DNA of 64,000 nt from Vibrio cincinnatiensis (GTDB lineage: Bacteria > Pseudomonadota > Gammaproteobacteria > Enterobacterales > Vibrionaceae): positions 1 to 64,000 of the forward strand of contig NZ_SGOM01000012.1 of NCBI RefSeq assembly GCF_022113815.1, in the 5' to 3' direction. Below are positions 58,400 to 64,000 of this stretch, piece by piece. The translations under genes and the position numbers were made by a program. The notes beneath the pieces are model-generated. The model was not told the origin of the DNA. It searched no databases and saw only the letters and a list, made by a program, of their open reading frames with translations. Every line of letters starts with the position of its first letter. The stretch's first letter is position 1.

Positions 58400-58869
58400 A
58401 ACCAACCCCTTTCAGCAAATGAGGTGCAGGTATCGCCTGTCACGATATGGTCGAGAACGCGGACATCCACCAGTGCTAAAGCGTCTTTGAGTCTTTCGGT
58501 TATGCGTCTATCAGCTTGAGAAGGCGTTGAGTCTCCAGATGGATGGTTATGGGCAAATATCACCGCTGCGGCATTGACTTCCAACACCGCTTTCACCACT
58601 TCACGTGGGTAGACGCTGGCCGCGTCCACCGTTCCATGAAACAGCTCTTTAAATTCAATCAGACGGTTTTGGTTATCCAGTAGCAATAAGGCAAACACTT
58701 CACGCTCATGGCTGCCTAGCTTACAGCGCACATACTCTTTGGTGGCATCAGGGTTGATTAGAGCATCACCACGCACGTAGCGTGTTGCCAGTATCTCCGC
58801 CGCATGCTCTAGGATTTCATTTTCCTGATAGCGTTGCTGCTTTTGGTAATCGGAAGTTTTGGGATTCAT
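58396..58869 (-). CDS. RadC-family JAB/MPN-domain protein
   Basis: 157 residues containing only the RadC MPN domain: [47 protein letters not shown] with the HxH-plus-Asp metal motif. The helix-hairpin-helix part of chromosomal RadC is absent. Typical of P4-like and VSP-type islands. First gene of a radC, DUF2787, DUF2787, small-membrane-protein run. Confidence 0.88.
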   Translation of the reverse strand: MNPKTSDYQKQQRYQENEILEHAAEILATRYVRGDALINPDATKEYVRCKLGSHEREVFALLLLDNQNRLIEFKELFHGTVDAASVYPREVVKAVLEVNAAAVIFAHNHPSGDSTPSQADRRITERLKDALALVDVRVLDHIVTGDTCTSFAERGWL

Positions 58870-59376
58870 TTCAGGCTCCTGTCGGAATCAATGGTAGGTA
58901 TTCACATTGATGACATATGCCTGAATATTTTTGGGTTGAGGGTGAAGGGCTATGGTAGGCAAGTAGAAGGAGGTAGTGAGCTCATAATGAGAGCATATGG
59001 GTTGTTAGTTTTAAGGAGGAAAGCTGATGGCGTTAGAATGATAGAAAGGGTAGGACAGAAGCGCTTGTGACCACAATTTATTGAGTTGTTACTCTAAATG
59101 ATTTATGCCCCAAATCTTCTTAGCCCCATTGAGTGGACGGCCTATCCAGTACACTAAGATACCAAACTAATCTAATCCGTACTTTAGTCTAATATTCGGT
59201 ATTTTTCCGTAATTCACCCTCCGTAACTATATGCAGATTCACACAACGGGTTGATAAGAATTGAGTTTTATAACAAATGGCAGCAACATAGCCGGAATGC
59301 AAAGATGGAAAAGTCCCTCTATAAAGCGTTGGCCCTGTGCGCATACTTGGATACAGTTAACACTCAAGGAGATTAA
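58870..59376. other. Gap between radC and the TrlF-like gene
   Basis: About 500 bp holding divergent promoters. A short plus-strand frame (to 59070) has no family features and no good ribosome binding site. I see no repeat or RNA structure. Confidence 0.4.
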
Positions 59377-62043
59377 ATGATTGGATCAATTTGGAGTAAA
59401 TGGGATTTACACATTCACTCTCCATATACTCATCAAGCTAATGAGTATGGGACTTCTACTATAGATGAGTTTGTTGACAAAATAATCTCTTCAGAACTTA
59501 GCCTAACTGGGGTTACCAATTATTTTTTCTTTAAAGACAACGAATTAGATGAAATCAGAGGAAAGTTTCAAGAGAAAGGCGTTGAACATACCGTCTTAGG
59601 AAACCTCGAGTTTCGTATTGATCAGCAAAATAAAGACGGTGAGTGGATTAACGTCCATTGTATTTTTTCGGAAAGTATTAACACTCAGCAGATAAACAGC
59701 ATTTTATCCACACTTCCCATCTCCAATACAACTTCTGACGGCAAGCATATCTATTGCTCCCAACAGTCTTTTACTGACTCCCAAACTAAAACATCTGAAG
59801 CGATTGTAAAATTTGATTCATTGATAGCTCATCTAAATAACAACTTAAAGTTCGGAGTCGATTTTTTAATAGCAGCTTGCCCAAATGGTTATGGTGGCTT
59901 TAGACCTGATATGACGGAAGGGAGGTCACGAGCTGTTGCACTAGAAATAGAGAAACGGTGCCAAATTATCTTGGGCCGACCTCAAGACAGGAACTTTTTC
60001 CTTAAAGAGGATAGATATCCATCTGCTAAGCAAAAACCGGTTTTTCATGCCTCAGATGCTCATAAGTTGGAAGATATCGGAAAAATGTACTCTTGGGTTA
60101 AGGCTAAACCAACCTTTGAAGGCTTAAGGCAATCTATTATTGAGCCAGATCTGAGAGTTCAGCAAACGGACGACTTTGTCGAAAACACATACATAAAGCC
60201 GTGGTTTAAATCAGTTAAGTTAGGTGGGAAGGTATTTGCTGGAGAGGATATTAACTTTTTTAGTCAAACTATCCCATTAAATCCAAACCTAGTCACAATA
60301 GTGGGCGGGAGAGGGACAGGTAAAAGTCTTTTTCTAGATGCGATGCATTCAAGGTTCAATCACCAATCTGAACACTCAAATGCACGAAGAGTAAGCGGAG
60401 AAAGTCTTTGCGTTGAACTAGATCAAGGTGATGGAACAGTATTAAAGTTCGACTCATCGGCAAATAAATATTCCTATTTGCATGTTTCTCAAGGAGATGT
60501 TCAACACTTTAGCCAGAAGCCTGATGACCTAAGTGGTGAAATTAAAAGAATGTTAGGAATTCATGGTGCGGAATTTGATTCTGTTACCAGTTCTGAAATA
60601 TCAAATAACCTGAGTAAATATCGCACGTTCGTTGAATATTGGGAAGATGTTGATTCTCAAAATCAGCGTATTAATACGCCACAATATCAACAAAGCGTTA
60701 TCGATAATAACACTCAGTTAATTGGGACACTTACTAACCCACAAAATAAGCTGTTAATTGAAAAATACCAAAAGAACTCAAAGAGTATTAACGAAAAAAA
60801 TAACTTCATTAATGAAGCAAGAAGTACCCTAGCTCTTTTGAATCGTCACGCAATAGAAATAAATCAGAAAATCACACTCTTAAATACCAATCCTTGCTCA
60901 AGCAATCAGGCACCATTAATTGATGAGTCTTTGGTTACAACTCCCATTAATAAGAATATTGATATATGCAATAGGGAAATAGAAGCACTAACTGAATCAA
61001 ATAGTGAAATAGCTAGCCAGTTTAGGCAGCAAGGTATAAATCAAGATATATCATCCTTGTTAAGCAAAGTGACTGAATATCAAAAATCTATTGATCAGGC
61101 GTCATCAAAATTAGATGAGATAAACCAAAAGACGATAGAATATCAAGCATTTGTTAAAGAGCGTGGTGAACTTGCATTAAAGTACAAAGAGTACATCGAT
61201 TGCCAAAAAAACAACATAGATCAATCTTTTAAAAGGCTTAAGATAAAGCATCCCGACTGGAATGATGAGCAAAATGAATTAGTTCAGGAAATTCTTTCAG
61301 ACATACATATTAATGGTCGTGTTGTATTTAATGTAAATCATTTCTACAGTGGAATTGAAGAATGTCTAAATCGTGGAAAATTCAGAAACACAAGTGAAAA
61401 ATCTACTTTTGAACGGTTGCAAGAAACATTTTGCGTAAGATCAATTGATGATTTTTTCAAGCTTCTTTCCGGAGAAAAAATCATCAACTGTGATGGAGAA
61501 CCAACAAGTATTGAGGAGTTCTTTTGGAAGCCTGAGTTCTTTAATAAAGGAGGACGATTTGAGTTGCTAAATTACCTCTACTCACCTTCAAATATTAGAA
61601 GATACCTTTATGCAAATGCAGATTTTCAGTACAAAGGTAAAACAGTCAATAAATTATCTGTTGGTCAACGGGGTACATTCTACGTTTGTTTAAAATTAGC
61701 AACAGATCCGTTTGGCAGTCCATTTGTATTTGATCAGCCGGAGGATGACTTAGACAATGAATTTATTATGTCACAGCTGGTCCCTCTGTTTAGGAAAATT
61801 AAGAAATATCGACAAGTTATCATAGTTACTCACAATGCAAACTTGGTGGTAAATACCGACGCAGAACAAATCATTATTGCTGATAACCAAGGCGAGAGCA
61901 TCCGCTATACTTCGGGCTCTGTTGAAGACGGTAATGTTAAAGAAAACATAGGGATAAGAGCAGAGGTTTGTAATATTTTAGAAGGTGGGAGTTATGCTTT
62001 CGAAAAGAGAGAGCGTAAATATGGTATTCAAGAATTGGCCTAA
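59377..62043 (+). CDS. TrlF-type PHP-domain plus SMC-like ATPase
   Basis: 888 residues. The N-terminal PHP phosphoesterase region has WDLHIHSPYTH and HASDAHK metal motifs (to about 250). Walker A is VGGRGTGKSLFLDA (about 310), then a coiled-coil middle (about 440-620), the ABC signature KLSVGQRGTF, Walker B FVFDQPEDDLDNEF and the H-loop VTHNANLVV. The family is found on mobile elements. ATP-gated nuclease activity against foreign DNA or RNA is an inference from architecture. It is AT-rich compared with the neighbouring chromosome. Good AAGGAG at the start; transcribed alone toward the integrase. Confidence 0.82.
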   Translation: MIGSIWSKWDLHIHSPYTHQANEYGTSTIDEFVDKIISSELSLTGVTNYFFFKDNELDEIRGKFQEKGVEHTVLGNLEFRIDQQNKDGEWINVHCIFSESINTQQINSILSTLPISNTTSDGKHIYCSQQSFTDSQTKTSEAIVKFDSLIAHLNNNLKFGVDFLIAACPNGYGGFRPDMTEGRSRAVALEIEKRCQIILGRPQDRNFFLKEDRYPSAKQKPVFHASDAHKLEDIGKMYSWVKAKPTFEGLRQSIIEPDLRVQQTDDFVENTYIKPWFKSVKLGGKVFAGEDINFFSQTIPLNPNLVTIVGGRGTGKSLFLDAMHSRFNHQSEHSNARRVSGESLCVELDQGDGTVLKFDSSANKYSYLHVSQGDVQHFSQKPDDLSGEIKRMLGIHGAEFDSVTSSEISNNLSKYRTFVEYWEDVDSQNQRINTPQYQQSVIDNNTQLIGTLTNPQNKLLIEKYQKNSKSINEKNNFINEARSTLALLNRHAIEINQKITLLNTNPCSSNQAPLIDESLVTTPINKNIDICNREIEALTESNSEIASQFRQQGINQDISSLLSKVTEYQKSIDQASSKLDEINQKTIEYQAFVKERGELALKYKEYIDCQKNNIDQSFKRLKIKHPDWNDEQNELVQEILSDIHINGRVVFNVNHFYSGIEECLNRGKFRNTSEKSTFERLQETFCVRSIDDFFKLLSGEKIINCDGEPTSIEEFFWKPEFFNKGGRFELLNYLYSPSNIRRYLYANADFQYKGKTVNKLSVGQRGTFYVCLKLATDPFGSPFVFDQPEDDLDNEFIMSQLVPLFRKIKKYRQVIIVTHNANLVVNTDAEQIIIADNQGESIRYTSGSVEDGNVKENIGIRAEVCNILEGGSYAFEKRERKYGIQELA

Positions 62044-62274
62044 CAAGTCAGTGCACTAGAAAAATTTATTCGCTTCGCTCCCAAAATTCCGGTGAGTGAG
62101 GCGTTACTTTTTCTTACTTGAACTAATCCGTTACATCCTAATTTAGTAATATAACTGACTTGTTTTTGTCCAAAAACGTGTTACTGCTCACCAAGCGATT
62201 CTGTGATCACCGAGCGATTCTGTCGTACTACTAAATCAAAATTGTCAGATCGTATATGAACAGCACATTTACAA

Positions 62275-62303
62275 AGAGGATGCCACTGGCATCCTCTTTT
62301 TTT
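62275..62303 (+). terminator. Terminator between the TrlF-like gene and the integrase
   Basis: AGAGGATGCCA-C-TGGCATCCTCT, 11-bp perfect stem followed by T7, between convergent genes. Confidence 0.85.
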
Positions 62304-62317
62304 GCTTATGTGTATGT

Positions 62318-63535
62318 CTAAATGACAATGTGATTCTTAACCAGATCGGTGACTTTTTCCAGTGCTTCTTTGCGCTCTTCCAAATAGTCATACCGATCAT
62401 AGATACCCTCGACTCCTTTCAGCTTATGATTTAGACAGCGCTCTGCGATATGGCTAGGAACTTTTACTGAAGCGAGTAGGCTCCGGCAGGTGCGGCGTAG
62501 ATCGTGAACCGCAAAGTGTTTGATATCGCCCATTTTATTTGGTGGTTGTACCTTACGACCGGGCTCTCGACCAAATAGCTTTGAAATAGCCCTGTTCAGT
62601 GTGTCTTTGCCCATGTGAGGTACTTTGCTTTCCCTTCTGTTTGGGAAGACGTACTCCGAGCGACAAGCTCGCTGATATAGTTCTTTAAACCATTTAATGC
62701 ACAGCTCCGGAAGCGGAATCGTGAAACCTGTGCCAGATTTGCTTCGCTCCGCTGGTAGGTGCCATAAAGCATTATCTAGATCGAACTCAGCCCACTTTGC
62801 TTCTGTTAGCTCTGATTTACGAACGCCAAGACAAAGAAGCAGTGCACAAGCTAGGTAGTTGTCTCGATTGAAACTATAAATGTTTTGGTTGAAAACGGAA
62901 AAAACATGTTTAATCTCTTCAAGCTCTAAGACCCGATCTCGGCTCTCTTCAATGCCACCAGCATCATAGTTAGAAAATGCTAGTGCAGGGTTAGACTCAA
63001 TAACACCTATCTTCATACCGTGTTTAAAAAGCTGCTTACAATACATTAGCGTGTCGTTAGCTGTGGTTGGACGGCCACTGTCAGCGACTATTTGGATGAT
63101 GTTACGGATATCTAAAGGTGTGACACGTTTCAACGTGTATTGACCAATTTGCGGAGAGATCTCTTTCTGGTAGATACGCTTAGGTATATTGGGGTGCTTG
63201 AGCCTTTTGGACAAATCCTTGTACCAGTCTTCGAAGAGATCATCGATTATTTGTATATCGGCTTGCTTACTCCGTTTTCTTTCTGCAATTGGGTTAATCC
63301 CTTCGCTTATTTGCTTTCGAAGCTCAGATGCTTTCAACCTTGCATCAGCAAGAGAAAGCTCATCGACCTTGCCAATAGTCACCTCCTTTCTTTTCTTAAA
63401 AAGGGTGTACCTTAGCATCCAGTATGGTCGACCTATTCTAGGAATCATTAGATAGAAACCATCACCATCGGCATGACGACCTGTTTTTTGGTCTTTTACT
63501 ATCGCCTTAACTTGGTTGACAGTGAGATTACCCAT
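62318..63535 (-). CDS. P4-type tyrosine integrase of the island
   Basis: 405 residues. N-terminal DUF4102 arm-binding domain (DGDGFYLMIPRIGRPYWMLRYTLF), a core-binding domain, then the catalytic domain with Arg 239 (GVRKSEL), His 344 and Arg 347 (HDLRR), His 370 (LNHK) and Tyr 379 (GIYDRYD). All catalytic residues are present, so it should be active. Transcribed inward from the yicC end. Arm-type repeats lie upstream (63594-63665). It should recombine the two yicC 3'-end repeats. Confidence 0.94.
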   Translation of the reverse strand: MGNLTVNQVKAIVKDQKTGRHADGDGFYLMIPRIGRPYWMLRYTLFKKRKEVTIGKVDELSLADARLKASELRKQISEGINPIAERKRSKQADIQIIDDLFEDWYKDLSKRLKHPNIPKRIYQKEISPQIGQYTLKRVTPLDIRNIIQIVADSGRPTTANDTLMYCKQLFKHGMKIGVIESNPALAFSNYDAGGIEESRDRVLELEEIKHVFSVFNQNIYSFNRDNYLACALLLCLGVRKSELTEAKWAEFDLDNALWHLPAERSKSGTGFTIPLPELCIKWFKELYQRACRSEYVFPNRRESKVPHMGKDTLNRAISKLFGREPGRKVQPPNKMGDIKHFAVHDLRRTCRSLLASVKVPSHIAERCLNHKLKGVEGIYDRYDYLEERKEALEKVTDLVKNHIVI

Positions 63536-63593
63536 CTCTATCTCCTTGAATTTATAGCTCTAATCGAAGTTATCATTACATCACTCTCCAGAA

Positions 63594-63665
63594 GTGGGGA
63601 GTATGTTGTGATATTTATACTACGGTGGGGAGTAAATAGCAAAGTGCTACCCACGATACTCCCAG
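63594..63665. repeat. Right-end repeats, candidate integrase arm sites
   Basis: GTGGGGAGTA occurs twice (63594-63603, 63625-63634) and its partial inverse ATACTCCCA once (63656-63664) within CTACCCACGATACTCCCAG. The latter resembles the pair of ACTACCCA motifs in the left end at 47880-47900. Confidence 0.55.
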
Positions 63666-63717
63666 TTTGTTCGTGGCTGTTGATGAATTTTATGGATGTA
63701 TATGGATGGTGAAAATA

Positions 63718-63743
63718 AAAAAACCCTTGTAAACAAGGGTTTT
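63718..63743 (-). terminator. Terminator for yicC supplied by the island
   Basis: AAAACCCTTG / CAAGGGTTTT stem with a T tract on the minus strand, inside the island about 30 bp beyond the yicC stop. Confidence 0.8.
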
Positions 63744-63770
63744 GTGGAAGTAAGTGGAGTATAGGGGAAT

Positions 63771-64000
63771 CTATTCGATATTCTGAATCTGTTCTCTCAT
63801 CTGCTCAATCAGCACTTTCAGTTCAACGCCAGAGGCGGTGATGTCGGTGCTGATAGATTTTGAGGCAAGGGTATTCGATTCGCGGTTAAACTCTTGCATC
63901 ATAAAGTCTAACTTGCGGCCACATGCGCCCCCTTTTTTAAGCACATTACGAGTTTCTTTGATATGAGAGTCAAGGCGATCCAGCTCTTCCGCAACGTCTG
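63771..64000 (-). CDS. yicC: YicC family protein, C-terminal part
   Basis: The window ends inside this gene. The 76 visible residues have the DUF1732 signature GRKLDFMMQEFNRESNTLASKS and end EQMREQIQNIE. YicC is an endoribonuclease linked to stress survival in E. coli. The reading frame is intact across the island junction because the island carries a synonymous copy of the last codons. Confidence 0.92.
   Translation of the reverse strand, partial: DVAEELDRLDSHIKETRNVLKKGGACGRKLDFMMQEFNRESNTLASKSISTDITASGVELKVLIEQMREQIQNIE

Larger units (their letters stand above)
47786..63794. mobile_element. Genomic island integrated in the 3' end of yicC
   Basis: About 16 kb bounded by two copies of the 24-bp yicC 3' end, with a P4-type integrase beside the right copy. 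Contents from left: HTH protein, three YfjJ paralogues, AlpA-type regulator, RNase HI, DNase toxin with immunity, small exported proteins, WYL regulator, small membrane protein, two DUF2787 proteins, RadC, TrlF-like ATPase, integrase. yicC 3' ends are known integration sites of Vibrio mobilisable islands. The gene set resembles the VSP-II backbone. No relaxase of a known Mob family, no conjugation gene and no phage structural gene is present, so transfer must depend on a helper. Confidence 0.92.

Noticed and set aside
58834..59070. 78-codon plus-strand frame upstream of the TrlF-like gene
   Set aside because: It overlaps the start of radC on the other strand, is rich in Arg/Gly/Val with no domain, and lacks a good start signal.
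47786..63794. Prophage or self-transmissible conjugative element
   Set aside because: No capsid, tail, lysis, relaxase of a known Mob family, coupling protein or type IV secretion genes; best described as a mobilisable or satellite-like island.

Overview
The window is ordinary gammaproteobacterial chromosome that fits a Vibrio close to V. cholerae. It runs ilvY/ilvC, ubiK, a vexAB-type RND pump, rep, cytochrome c5, an Arg/His/Pro tRNA cluster, a peptide ABC transporter, gor, rlmJ, prlC, uvrD, rarD, recQ, fhuACDB, murQ and finally yicC. From memory this is the gene order of part of V. cholerae chromosome I. The species call is inference; no rRNA or MLST marker lies in the window.

Backbone, 1-47.7 kb. 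A partial tRNA-Trp is followed by the divergent ilvY/ilvC pair (isoleucine/valine synthesis), ubiK and an RND pump whose long leader carries an intrinsic terminator (possible sRNA or attenuator). Rep helicase and a cytochrome c5 precede a tRNA cluster that shows recent duplication and decay. Next come a four-gene peptide importer, an exported SPOR-like protein and a second, AcrAB-type RND pump. Glutathione reductase, RlmJ, oligopeptidase A and UvrD follow. A CsrB-family regulatory RNA lies on the minus strand between uvrD and a LysE-type exporter, with a GacA/VarA-type upstream site and an IHF consensus. RarD, RecQ, an ABC exporter, a Fur-controlled hydroxamate siderophore locus (fhuA-fhuC-fhuD-fhuB), MurQ, YqhA, an exported amidohydrolase and a second SPOR-like paralogue complete the backbone.

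Island, 47.8-63.8 kb. About 16 kb is inserted in the 3' end of yicC. Both ends carry the last seven codons plus stop of yicC; the copies differ only at three synonymous positions. The right end holds a P4-type integrase. The backbone (AlpA-type regulator, RNase HI, two DUF2787 proteins, RadC, P4-type integrase) resembles what I recall of the V. cholerae VSP-II island, but at a different attachment site. Cargo slot one, after RNase HI, holds a LysM / S-type-pyocin / colicin-E9-type DNase toxin with an Im9-like immunity gene. Cargo slot two, between RadC and the integrase, holds an 888-residue PHP-domain plus SMC-like ATPase of the TrlF type, a candidate anti-phage or anti-plasmid protein. A WYL-type regulator has twin palindromes upstream.

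Most unusual signal. Three tandem YagK/YfjJ (inovirus Gp2-like) paralogues are each preceded, right at the start codon, by an inverted repeat whose 3' arm contains the likely ribosome binding site. The stems differ in sequence but keep their pairing. This suggests either RNA-level control or DNA hairpins recognised by these HxH-containing proteins.
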